Below are positions 43,412 through 52,041 of a DNA stretch of 64,000 bases, piece after piece. Numbering within the stretch: the first letter of the stretch is position 1; each line of letters opens with the position of its first letter. Source of the DNA: Cryobacterium aureum (lineage in GTDB: Bacteria > Actinomycetota > Actinomycetes > Actinomycetales > Microbacteriaceae). The stretch is taken from contig NZ_PPTG01000022.1 in NCBI RefSeq assembly GCF_002954245.1, positions 112,991 to 176,990 of the forward strand. Reading direction: 5' to 3'. Position numbers and translations under genes: made by a program. Under the pieces are notes generated by a model. It had not been told where the DNA came from, made no database searches, and saw nothing but the letters and a program-made list of their open reading frames with translations.

Positions 43412-43975
43412 ATGCAACGACGTCAACTGATTGCTGAAGCAGGCGTCAGACTGATCACCCGCGGCGGAGTACGTGCGTTGACGCATCGTGCGGTCGACCG
43501 AGAGGCCTCGCTGTCGCCAGGCTCGACGTCTTACTACGCCCGTACTCATCGCGACCTCGTCATGCTGGTCGTGAAGCACCTCGGAACACAGACACGGACG
43601 GACCTCGACAGCTTCTCCCTACCCGCATCGCTGACCGCATCCGAAGCAGCAGCATTGTTGACCATGTTGCTCGACCATCTAGCTAGACGGGCTGACGAGC
43701 AGTCAGCCCGCTTCGCGCTGCTGTTCGAAGTCCGCGGCGACGAGGAGTTGCACGCTCTCCTCACCCTGGAATCACCGGTCCGCACACTCTTGGCACAGGG
43801 GGCAGAATCCGTCCTGCAAGTCCTCGGGGTCGAGAACCCGTCACACTACGCCGCAGATCTCGTGGGACTCCTCGATGCCCTGATGATGTACCGCCTGGCC
43901 GGGGCAGCGCCCGTCAACGCGAGAAGCATAATCCAGGCCTACCTAGACGGGCTCCCACGATGCAACGTCGCATAG
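43412..43975 (+). CDS. TetR family transcriptional regulator
   Basis: 187-aa regulator. DNA-binding part: RRQLIAEAGVRLITRGGVRA followed by LTHRAVDREASLSPGSTSYY (TetR_N, the second helix preceding the usual 'YYHF' replaced by SYYARTHRDL). C-terminal part: AALLTMLLDHLARRADEQSA and AADLVGLLDALMMYRLAGAA. ATG 43412 has GAGGTGAGG upstream and starts the domain. Divergent from the Rossmann/PEP-mutase operon, which it presumably represses. Confidence 0.88.
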   Translation: MQRRQLIAEAGVRLITRGGVRALTHRAVDREASLSPGSTSYYARTHRDLVMLVVKHLGTQTRTDLDSFSLPASLTASEAAALLTMLLDHLARRADEQSARFALLFEVRGDEELHALLTLESPVRTLLAQGAESVLQVLGVENPSHYAADLVGLLDALMMYRLAGAAPVNARSIIQAYLDGLPRCNVA

Positions 43976-44077
43976 CGTCTATCCCTGCCGGACCGGATAC
44001 TTTCCGAAATGGAAAGCATGTCAGTCGATTTGTTCTCGAGAGGTCTCGGAGGAAGGCGAAAGGAACCGCCGTTCTTA

Positions 44078-44101
44078 CCCGCAAGGGGGACGGTGACCGG
44101 G
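44078..44101 (+). repeat. 24-nt dispersed element, good copy
   Basis: CCCGCAAGGGGGACGG then TGACCGGG, 24 nt; CCCG and CGGG ends. Followed at 44161 by a left-half copy (CCCGTAAG) and at 44221 by the truncated recombinase. Confidence 0.55.
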
Positions 44102-44160
44102 ACGCCCGCTCGGTCAAGGAGCATCGAATACGTCCCGCATAGTTCCGAGAGCGCCCGATT

Positions 44161-44184
44161 CCCGTAAGCCCCGCCCGAGAAAAT
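44161..44184 (+). repeat. 24-nt dispersed element, left half
   Basis: CCCGTAAGCCCCG conserved, right arm lost. Located 37 bp upstream of the truncated serine recombinase. Confidence 0.4.
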
Positions 44185-44220
44185 GCCCGGTGAAGGGGGG
44201 ATAAACGGCACACTCCAGCA

Positions 44221-44331
44221 ATGACCGGAATGCTTCTCGGCTACGCACGCGTATCCACCAACGACCACGACGTCACGGCTCAAAAGAACGCTTTCGCCGC
44301 GCGCGCTTCATCGCCAGCCGCGGCGACGTGA
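44221..44331 (+). pseudogene. N-terminal scrap of a serine recombinase
   Basis: Frame from ATG 44221 reads MTGMLLGYARVSTNDHDVTA, then QKNAF, then diverges and stops at 44331 (36 aa). GYARVSTNDHDVTAQ is the classic resolvase/invertase start with the catalytic Ser at about residue 12. The remaining 150 residues are missing. It is distinct in sequence from the intact resolvase at 12184. Two copies of the 24-nt dispersed element lie immediately upstream. Confidence 0.75.
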
Positions 44332-44569
44332 TTTGTGCCTACGAAGAAAATAACGGGGGACGGCGACGGGGCAAGACCCGCCAGGTTAACCACAACCTTC
44401 AGGTGAAATCTACTGACCCGCGCACCCTCGCATTGTCACCGCGCTCGACGGCACCGCGCGTCTGGTACTTATCGCGTACGAACAGGGATAGCTTTCAATG
44501 GTCGTCGTATTTTGTGTCGTGTGCGTCCGGACCGCACGAGTTTGATCCGGCCGACTACTGGGGGTATGG

Positions 44570-46595
44570 ATGCTGAATAAGATTCTCACGATTGACGGCT
44601 ATGGGCCGTTCGTGAACTGGCGAAGCGAAGCTAATGCGAGCTCATTCAAGAGAGTCAACGTCGTCTATGGGGCTAATGGAAGCGGGAAGTCTTCTCTCGC
44701 CAGCATGTTCCAGGCCATCGCCGGGGGTGGGGCTGGGGCAAACAAGATGGGCACCTTGACGTTGGACGTCTCCGACGGTGACTCAGGTTCAACCTCGAGA
44801 AGATGCTCAGAAAAAGACTCTACGTTTTGGGAGCGAGTTTACGTATTCAACGAAGAGTACGTGAAGCGAAGCCTCCGGTTCGATGGGGCGGACGGTCCTG
44901 ACGCCAATGGGTTGCTGGTACTGGGGGAGGGGAACATCGCTCTTGAAGCGGAAATTGTCGCTCTCCAGAATCGTATTGGTGTCATCGATGGTGAGGGGAT
45001 CGAAAAACGAAAAAGCCTCGACGCCGCAAAAAAGCGCATGGAGAAGCAGATATCTGCGGTGCGAGATGCTGTGATCTCGGAGCTCAAGAACGCAGACGCC
45101 AGATACAAAGCCAGCAACGTCTATCGGAGCACGGAGATCCGCAAAATGCTGGATGGCGATCGGACTTTGTTTAGTGGGCGGTCGGTGGACGCAACTGCAG
45201 ACCTGGAGATAGTCCTGGCCGAGGGGCGTCCCGCCATTCGCGAGTCAGCCGTGCCTTCGCTGAATGTGGCTGATTTTCTGGCACCGTTCCGAGAAATCAC
45301 GAATCGCCCTGTCACCGTGAGTGTGCTCGCCGAATTAGCAAACAATGCCCACAACGCGGAGTGGGTTCAACAAGGGATAGGACTACACGAGGGTCTGGCG
45401 ACATGTCTCTTCTGTGCCTCTTCCATCACTGAAAGACGGCGTGCCGAACTCGCAGCACACTTCGACAAGAGCCTGCTAGCGGTGCAGATAGACGCCGACG
45501 CTCTAGCGCTAGAGATGGAGGATGGCCTATCCGCCGTAGTTCGGTACGCGGCGTCCTTGCCGAGGTCGGTCGAACTGTACACAGATATCATGGGCGATTA
45601 CGAGATTGCACTCCGCGCCTACTCGGAGTCGGTGCACCTATTCTCCGGCAGAGTAAACGAGTTGATCGCGTGTCTCAAGATGAAGCGGGCTAACCCGTTG
45701 CAGCCCGTTCAAGCCCCTTCCTTTGCCGAAATCGTAGAACCGAACGCGGCCAGCCTCCTGTCGCAAATCCAGCGCCATAATGACAGAAGCAATCGGCACA
45801 ACGAAGCCGTCAAAGGTGCCGCTCGACGGATCGAGTTGCACCGAGTTCACGCAGCTATCGAGTCTTACGATCCTGAGCTGAATGCATGTGTTGCCTTTGA
45901 AGAGGACCTCACAGATATGCGGGCGGAAAGAGCCAGCTTGAGATCAAAGATGATTCAGCTCGGGAACCAGGACGCCAATCCGTTGCATCTGGCTGACCAC
46001 CTCACTGTTGGCCTTGCCAGAATTTTGGGGCGTGACGAATTGGCGTTTCGGCCATCAGAGGACTCCAAGACGTATCTGATCGAACGCGATGGCAGGCCTG
46101 CCGTAGGGCTCAGCGAAGGAGAACGCACCGCAATCTCGTTGCTTCATTTCCTCGCTCATCTGAAATCGAGGGGCATCTCGAAGTACCCGATCGTGATTAT
46201 CGATGATCCAGTATCGAGTCTTGACCAGAATGTCCAGTTCGGCGTTTCTGCACACCTTTGGACAGAGCTGGTTGCTGGCCCCATAAACACGCAGGTCTTC
46301 ATTCTCACCCACAGCTTTGAGTTCTTTAGGCAGTGGATAGTGCAGCTCGACTCTTTCAAAGCCAGCGCGATTGGGGGCCATACCGAACATGAACTCAGAA
46401 TGAGGAATCGAGAAATTAATGGTCAGATCCGAAGAGTTCCGGTTTTTGAGGAGTGGCCGAAGGACACGATCGTGCGGCGCCGATTGCGGTCTCAGTATAA
46501 TTTCCTGTTTCACAGGTTGGCCCGCGTTGTGATTGATTCGGCGGGGGGAGCAAGTCTCGCGGATCAGCTAGAAATGCTTTCGATGGCCCCAAACG
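44570..46595 (+). pseudogene. RloC/PrrC-like AAA ATPase (AAA_13), 5' part, split by IS21
   Basis: The intact gene (44570-46595 joined to 49114-49508) encodes 806 aa. N-terminal part: Walker A GANGSGKSS (about 34-42) after KILTIDGYGPFVNW; a long middle of coiled coil with Cys pair CLFC (about residue 281) as in RloC/Rad50 zinc hooks; then ABC-type signature GLSEGERTAISLL (about 512) and Walker B YPIVIIDDPVSSLDQ (about 540). AAA_13 proteins include PrrC and RloC, tRNA anticodon nucleases that respond to phage attack. The IS21 element interrupts the frame after SMAPN, so the 5' part as it stands makes a protein ending in 8 foreign residues and stop at 46612. Start ATG 44570. Confidence 0.82.
46590..46595 (+). 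repeat. Target-site duplication, left (CAAACG)
   Basis: CAAACG occurs directly before the IS21 left end and again at 49108-49113 after its right end. Removing the element and one copy restores one reading frame through the AAA ATPase gene. Confidence 0.85.
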
Positions 46596-46716
46596 TGGAT
46601 GTGGCACTCTGAAATGGCCCCAGTTTTGAAGTTTGTTGCATTCTGATCTGGCCCCACCCCCGACCTGATCCGTACCGTTTTCTTGTCAGCCATGACGAGA
46701 AGGGACGGGTTGGAAA

Positions 46717-48264
46717 GTGAGATCGAGAGTGGAGCAGTTCGAGAGTATCCGTCGTGATTCGAGAGATAAAGGGATGTCGATCCGGGAGTTGTCCAGGGTG
46801 CATAACGTGCACCGGAGGACGGTGCGCGCCGCGTTGTCCTCGGCGGTGCCGCCGCTGAGGAAGGAGGCAGAGCGGGTGGCGCCGGTTTTGGGTCCGTGGG
46901 TGGAGACCATCACTGGTTGGTTGCGCGAGGATCTGACGTGGCCGAAGAAGCAGCGCCATACCGGGCGGCGTGTCTGGCAGCGCCTGATCGAGGAGGAAGG
47001 CGCGGTCCTTGCCGAATCGACGGTCACGCATGCCGTCGCCCGGATTCGCCGCGAGCTCGTCTCCGGAGTATCGCAGGTGATGGTCCCGCAAACCCACCTC
47101 CCGGCCGAGGAAGCGGAGGTCGACTTTGGCGAGTTCTGGGCCGTCATTGCGGGCGTCGAGTTGAAGCTGTGGATCTTCGTCCTGCGGCTCTCCTTCTCGG
47201 GCCGGGCCGTCCGTGTCGCGTATTCGAACCAGGCGCAGGAGTCGTTCCTCGATGGTCATGAGCTGGCTTTCGACCGGTTCGGCGGTGTGCCGACCCGGAT
47301 GGTCCGCTACGACAATCTCAAGACCGCGGTGTTGCGGCAGTTGCTCGGCAGGGACCGGGTCGAGAACCCCAGATTCATCGCGCTGCGCTCGCACTACGGC
47401 TTCGACTCGTTCTTCTGCAAGCCCGGCATTGAGGGCGCGCACGAGAAGGGCGGCGTCGAGGGTGACATCGGCCGGTTCCGCCGCCGCTGGCTCACGCCGC
47501 TGCCGGTCTTTTCGAGCATCGCGAAGCTGAACGAGTATCTGGAGCAGTGCGATGGGCGCGATGACGGCCGCGTTATCAGTGCCAAGCCGGCAACGGTCGG
47601 GGCGCTGTTCGCCCAGGAGGCACCCCTGTTGCGGCCGCTGCCGCCGGGCAGCTTTGACGCGGCCGAGACGCTCTCCGCCAAGGCCGACGCGAAATCCCGA
47701 ATCTGCGTGCGGCAGTCGTACTACTCCGTGCCAGCACGCTATGCCGGTAGGCGCGTATCGGTGCGGCTCGGCGCCCGGCAGGTCGAGGTCTTTGCCGAGG
47801 GGAAACGCGTCGCCGTCCATGTTCGCGCGATCCACCGAAACAGCTATGTCCTTGAGCTGGATCATTACCTCGAGGTCCTGCAACGCAAACCCGGTGCCTT
47901 CGCCGGCGCGACAGCGCTGGTCTCGGCGCGCGCGTCCGGCGCATTCACGCCCGGGCATCAACACTTCTGGGATCGTGCCCGCCGCCAGCTCGGTGACAGC
48001 GGTGGCACCCGCGCTCTGATCGAGGTGCTGCTGCTGCACCGCACCCTGCCCGCCGACATCGTGGCGCAGACCATGCGGCACGCCATCTTGCAGAAGGATT
48101 TCGACCTTGAGCATCTGGCCGTTTTCGCCCGCACCCACGTCGACAGTGCCACGCCGACCGTCCCGGTCACGCCGCTCGCGGCGACCATTCATCTGCCTGA
48201 ACGTCAGGCGCCGTCGCTGGCCCGTTACGACCAGCTCCTCACCGCTTTCGGAGGTTCCCGATGA
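46717..48264 (+). CDS. istA: IS21-family transposase IstA
   Basis: 515-aa DDE transposase. N-terminal helix-turn-helix region DKGMSIRELSRVHNVHRRTV; catalytic core with AEVDFGEFWAVI (first Asp), RMVRYDNLKTAV (second Asp) and HEKGGVEGDIGRFRRRW (Glu), followed by a C-terminal beta domain with SYYSVPARYAGRRVSVRLG. Length and motifs are standard. GTG 46717 starts the protein; the ATG of istB overlaps its stop (ATGA at 48261). It acts with IstB in cut-and-paste or copy transposition. Confidence 0.93.
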   Translation: MRSRVEQFESIRRDSRDKGMSIRELSRVHNVHRRTVRAALSSAVPPLRKEAERVAPVLGPWVETITGWLREDLTWPKKQRHTGRRVWQRLIEEEGAVLAESTVTHAVARIRRELVSGVSQVMVPQTHLPAEEAEVDFGEFWAVIAGVELKLWIFVLRLSFSGRAVRVAYSNQAQESFLDGHELAFDRFGGVPTRMVRYDNLKTAVLRQLLGRDRVENPRFIALRSHYGFDSFFCKPGIEGAHEKGGVEGDIGRFRRRWLTPLPVFSSIAKLNEYLEQCDGRDDGRVISAKPATVGALFAQEAPLLRPLPPGSFDAAETLSAKADAKSRICVRQSYYSVPARYAGRRVSVRLGARQVEVFAEGKRVAVHVRAIHRNSYVLELDHYLEVLQRKPGAFAGATALVSARASGAFTPGHQHFWDRARRQLGDSGGTRALIEVLLLHRTLPADIVAQTMRHAILQKDFDLEHLAVFARTHVDSATPTVPVTPLAATIHLPERQAPSLARYDQLLTAFGGSR

Positions 48265-49040
48265 GCACCACCGCCACGATCACCGACCCGGCCGCGCATG
48301 CCGCGATCACCGCCGCCTGCACAGCCCTCGGCCTGCCCGGCATTCACGATGTCGCCGTGCCCCTGGCCGACGCCGCCGCCCGGCAACACCACACCCATGC
48401 CCGCTACCTCGCCGAGGTCCTCACCTACGAGTGCGAACAACGCGACGACCGCCGCCGGGCACGGCGCGTCAAGGAAGCCCGCTTCCCCAGGCCGAAACGC
48501 CTCGAAGACTTCATCGCAGCGCAGCTGCCTGACCTGCCGCCAGCCACGCTGGCCCACCTCGCCGACGGCGCCTGGATCGACAACGGCGAGCCCCTCGTGC
48601 TGCTGGGCGATTCCGGCACCGGCAAAACCCACCTGCTGATCGGGCTCGGCACCGCCGCCGCCGAACAAGGGCGACGCGTGCGCTACATCAGCACCGCAGC
48701 CCTCGTCAACGAACTCATCGAAGCCGTCGACGCGAAGGAACTCTCCCGCGTCGTGAGCCGTTACGCCCGCCTCGACCTGCTCTGCCTCGACGAGGTCGGC
48801 TACGTCCAAATCGATCCCCGCGGCGCCGAGTTGCTCTTCCAGATCATCACGGCCCGCGAGGAACGCGCGTCCATCGCCTGCGCCTCCAACGCGCCCTTCA
48901 GCGAATGGGGACGCACCTTCACCGACCCCCGACTCGCCGCCGCGATCGTCGACCGGCTCACCTTCCGCGGCCACATCATCAACACCGGCACCACGTCCTA
49001 CCGCCTCAAAACCACCCAAACCCAACACCGCTCAAGCTGA
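48261..49040 (+). CDS. istB: IS21 ATP-binding helper protein IstB
   Basis: 259-aa AAA+ ATPase required with IstA for target capture. Walker A LGDSGTGKTHLL (about 117-128), Walker B LDLLCLDEVGYV (about 172-183), arginine-finger region with SNAPFSEWGRTFTD and the usual C-terminal RLTFRGHIINTGTTSYR segment. Intact. Last gene of the element, followed after 67 bp by the right terminal repeat. Confidence 0.93.
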   Translation: MSTTATITDPAAHAAITAACTALGLPGIHDVAVPLADAAARQHHTHARYLAEVLTYECEQRDDRRRARRVKEARFPRPKRLEDFIAAQLPDLPPATLAHLADGAWIDNGEPLVLLGDSGTGKTHLLIGLGTAAAEQGRRVRYISTAALVNELIEAVDAKELSRVVSRYARLDLLCLDEVGYVQIDPRGAELLFQIITAREERASIACASNAPFSEWGRTFTDPRLAAAIVDRLTFRGHIINTGTTSYRLKTTQTQHRSS

Positions 49041-49113
49041 GCGGTCCAACCCCCGGTGGAGCCAAAACAAAATGCTAACCCGGGGCCAAATCAGCTTGCT
49101 ATATCCACAAACG

Positions 49114-49508
49114 CGGCCCGCAAACTATTGGAGGCATTCCTGAGCTTCCGTTTCCCAGCGAAAATAGGTGACTTCAACGGATCAATGAAAATCGCATTGG
49201 AAAAAATCGACAATCCTACGAGGACCAAGGTGACTCGCTATTTGCACGCGTACTCTCACAACGAGGAAGGTGACATCTCCGCTCCTATCGCGCCTGGGGA
49301 AGCGGCGACGATTCTGCGCGCTGTCTTCCAACTAATGAGGGCGCTGGACGAGGAGCACGTCGTCGCCATGTGTGAGTCCTTTAATATCGACCTCCAGGCG
49401 CTGGCGCCGGATACTGGCGCTCCGTCTCGTACCAGGGCAGTCATATCCAGAATCTCGGAGTTTGGAGGCCTTGGTCGCGATGAGGTCTTGACAGGGTTCG
49501 TCGGGTGA
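49114..49508 (+). pseudogene. RloC/PrrC-like AAA ATPase (AAA_13), 3' part
   Basis: Continuation of the split gene from 44570-46595: ARKLLEAFLSFRFPAKIGDF, KVTRYLHAYSHNEEGDIS, AATILRAVFQLMRALDEEHV, ending TGFVG and TGA at 49508. These are the usual C-terminal sequences of AAA_13 proteins ('RR.LEaFLsFk.P' and 'HxYSHg'). The frame joins exactly to that before the element. An ORF starting with ATG 49056 reads through the right end into this part, but the product would lack the ATPase domain. Confidence 0.82.
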
Positions 49509-49746
49509 CGGGGCACCCAATCAGCGACCCCGCAGTGTCCGCGCGAGTCTAAGGAAACTCCCCTTCTCATCGATTCCGAGTGGGGTAAGTACCAGGGGAG
49601 TCCTATCTGGCAGATTCTGCGATAGATGCATTATCAGCTGACATAATAACTATTATCGGTCATATTGCCCGACATGTCACCCGACATCGGACCTGTCGCG
49701 CTGATAGGTTAGAAGTCTCGAAGAGGCACTTTTACGGGGGTGGGTC

Positions 49747-50136
49747 ATGATTGATGCGGCAGGTGGCTCTGGGCCTCGCGTCGCCGCCGATGCGGCTCAT
49801 GCTCGATCCGTGGGGTTGGATGTTGCTGCCGTCGCTTCGGCTTTGCAGGGAGCTTTTGGCCAGGTGCTTTTGGGGGTGATTGTGGGCAAGGATGCCCGCA
49901 CGCTCGCCCGTTGGGCCAGCGGGACGGTTCGGCCGCCGTATGCGAGCGAGCACCTGTTGAGAGATACTTTCCAGGTGTTGGAACTTCTCATGTCGGTTGA
50001 GTCGCCCGAAGTTGCCCGAGCTTGGTTCATGGGCATGAACCCACAGCTCGATGATGCTTCGCCGGCCGAGGCGCTCTCGGATGGGCGGTCCAAGGATGTG
50101 ATGGCGGCGGCTCGCGCTTATACCGGCGGACGTTAA
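49747..50136 (+). CDS. Xre/MbcA-like antitoxin-type protein
   Basis: 129-aa protein. The middle reads VIVGKDARTLARWASGTVRP, which looks like a helix-turn-helix recognition region, and the C-terminus PEVARAWFMGMNPQLDDASP then AEALSDGR, close to the 'AxxWLxxPxxxLxGxxPxxLL' pattern of the MbcA/ParS/Xre antitoxin toxin-binding domain. Partners are usually RES-domain toxins; none is next to it here, the next gene being a YhcG-like nuclease 65 bp later. ATG 49747 follows a G-rich ribosome site. The family assignment is from the pattern, not from a search. Confidence 0.45.
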   Translation: MIDAAGGSGPRVAADAAHARSVGLDVAAVASALQGAFGQVLLGVIVGKDARTLARWASGTVRPPYASEHLLRDTFQVLELLMSVESPEVARAWFMGMNPQLDDASPAEALSDGRSKDVMAAARAYTGGR

Positions 50137-50200
50137 CGACTCGCTTCTAGCCGGAAGCCTGGTGACCGTTCTGTGGTCTGGGGCGGGAGACAATGAGGGC

Positions 50201-51247
50201 ATGGCTCGTGCTGAGATTGTTCTCCCTGACGGATACGCCGCGTTTCTTGGCGGGCTGAAACGAAGGGTCCGAGACGCTCAAGGACATGCGCAACGCACGA
50301 TCAATACCCAACTCATCGAGCTGTATTGGTCCCTGGGCCGTGCCATAGTCGCTGAGCAGGAGCAGCAAGGCTGGGGCGCTGGCGTGATCGACCGCTTAGC
50401 CGGGGATTTGCGCGTTGAGTTTCCCCAGATGAGCGGGTTATCTCGCAGCAATCTGCAATATATGAGGGCGCTTGCTGCGGCCTGGCCTGCCAACGCAAAT
50501 GTCCCGCAAGCTGTGGGACATTTGCCGTGGGGGCACATTCGGCTGCTCCTCGACAAGTTGGACGATCAAGACACACGTGAGTGGTATGCCACGGCTTCTG
50601 TGAAGAATGGTTGGTCTCGCAACGTGCTGCTGAATCAGATCAAGAACCGCACGCTTGAGAGAACTGGCGCCGCGCCATCAAACTTCAGCGCCGAGTTGGC
50701 ACCCGCCGATTCCGATCTGGCCAGGCAGATCGCCAAAGACCCTTACGTCTTCGACTTTTTGAATATGACCGAAGACGCGGCCGAACGCGACCTGGAACAA
50801 GCGCTGATGGACCGGATCGTGGACACGCTCCGAGAGCTTGGGACTGGGTTCGCCTTCGTGGGGCGCCAGGTGCATTTCGACGTGGCCGGCGATGACTTCT
50901 ATCTCGACCTGCTGTTCTTCCACATCGAGCAACTGCGGTACGTGGTCATCGAACTGAAAACCGGGAAATTCCAGCCCGAGCACGCCGGGAAGCTCAGCTT
51001 CTACGTCTCCCTCGTTGACGACAGACTCCGCCGGGAAACCCATACACCAACGGTGGGCATACTCATCTGCGGCGACCGAAACGACCACACCGTCCGTTAC
51101 GCACTCAGTCGGTCGGGCTCCCCCATGGCCGTCTCCACCTACACCTACGACTCCCTGCCGCCCACCGAAAGGAATGCGCTCCCAGATGCCGACGAACTTA
51201 CGTCGGCTCTTGGTTGGAACGAAGAAGAGCCGGCGCAACACGACTAA
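50201..51247 (+). CDS. PD-(D/E)XK nuclease family protein (YhcG / DUF1016)
   Basis: 348-aa protein. N-terminal DUF1016_N: NTQLIELYWSLGRAIVAEQE, GVIDRLAGDLRVEFPQMSGL, SRSNLQYMRALAAAW and HLPWGHIRLLLDKL. C-terminal YhcG PD-(D/E)XK nuclease domain: FAFVGRQVHFDVAGDDFYLD then LLFFHIEQLRYVVIELKTG with Asp (about 235) and E-x-K (about 250-252). This family is frequent in defence islands and restriction loci. ATG 50201 starts at the conserved block after GAGGGC; the upstream in-frame GTG 50162 is less likely. The gene is intact and follows the Xre-like gene, possibly as one unit. Confidence 0.88.
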   Translation: MARAEIVLPDGYAAFLGGLKRRVRDAQGHAQRTINTQLIELYWSLGRAIVAEQEQQGWGAGVIDRLAGDLRVEFPQMSGLSRSNLQYMRALAAAWPANANVPQAVGHLPWGHIRLLLDKLDDQDTREWYATASVKNGWSRNVLLNQIKNRTLERTGAAPSNFSAELAPADSDLARQIAKDPYVFDFLNMTEDAAERDLEQALMDRIVDTLRELGTGFAFVGRQVHFDVAGDDFYLDLLFFHIEQLRYVVIELKTGKFQPEHAGKLSFYVSLVDDRLRRETHTPTVGILICGDRNDHTVRYALSRSGSPMAVSTYTYDSLPPTERNALPDADELTSALGWNEEEPAQHD

Positions 51248-51544
51248 TTCCGTAGCGACAACGAGTTTTCGGTCGTGCAGATGTCGCATTTGACGGACGT
51301 GAGTGCGAACCCGGTGCGGGCAGGGCAAACGGGACAGCCGCTCTCCCCCACGCGCCACATCCTTTCGTTGTGCGGGGATGCGCGTTCAGGGTCCGGCTTA
51401 CGGTCGTTTTGTGTCCAATCGCCGTGGACCTCAAGGAGTCGATAGTGTCATCCGCATGAGCGAACGGATGCCCTCTCTGTCAACCTTGTGTAAGGCATCG
51501 GGATCGTCCCGAATAGTGTCGTAGAAGGCGGGGAAGGAGTTCCC

Positions 51545-51982
51545 TTGACGAATGCAGTAATGACAGGACCCAGCTCGACGGAGCAGGCTGTAGGGATGGA
51601 AGATGTTCCCGATCCCCAAGTTCCCGAGCGTGCGCGGCGGCGGACCTACACGGCCAAGTACAAACGCGACATTCTGACCGAGTACGACAGCCTCGATCGC
51701 CAGGGCCGCGGCGCATTGCTCCGCCGAGAAAAGCTGTATACCTCGTTGGTCGGCAAGTGGCGTGATCAGCGCGATAAAGGAGTGCTGGTGGCGTTGGCAC
51801 GGCCGGCGGGAGCGCCGCCTGCCAGCATCGCGGAGAAGGACGCTGCCCGGCTGCGGAAAGAGAACCAGCGCCTCACGGGCGAGTTGGATACGGCACGGCA
51901 GGTGATCGCGATCCAGGGAAAACTTTCGGCTCTGTTGGATCAACTCTCGACCAACAGCAGCGAGACGAACACCGAGAAATAA
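51545..51982 (+). CDS. IS3-family transposase, OrfA
   Basis: 145-aa first frame of an IS3-type transposase. Helix-turn-helix region [20 protein letters not shown], then [20 protein letters not shown], with a C-terminal leucine-zipper-like helix ([20 protein letters not shown]). TTG 51545 has GGAAGGAG six bases upstream, so it is favoured over ATG 51560. It ends in TNTEK and TAA. The orfB frame is open upstream of its own start and overlaps this end, as needed for a -1 frameshift fusion product. Confidence 0.85.
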   Translation: MTNAVMTGPSSTEQAVGMEDVPDPQVPERARRRTYTAKYKRDILTEYDSLDRQGRGALLRREKLYTSLVGKWRDQRDKGVLVALARPAGAPPASIAEKDAARLRKENQRLTGELDTARQVIAIQGKLSALLDQLSTNSSETNTEK

Positions 51983-52041
51983 TCGACGCCACCATCACCG
52001 CCCTCGTCCCGCTCGTCGGCACCAGGGACGCATGCCGAGCC

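Larger units (their letters stand above)
46596..49107 (+). mobile_element. IS21-family insertion sequence, complete
   Basis: 2512-bp element with imperfect 26-bp terminal repeats: left end starts TGGATGTGGCACTCTGAAAT, right end reverse-complemented starts TGGATATAGCAAGCTGATTT, both continuing GGCCCC; I count 20 of 26 identical. It carries istA and istB, overlapping by 4 bp, and is flanked by the 6-bp direct repeat CAAACG. The clean target duplication and intact genes suggest a fairly recent insertion. Confidence 0.88.

Noticed and set aside
46564..48192. A 542-aa open frame on the minus strand across istA
   Set aside because: It mirrors istA codon by codon in a high-GC element, is Arg/Pro-rich with no domain, and runs through the terminal repeat. 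The plus-strand gene has clear catalytic motifs.
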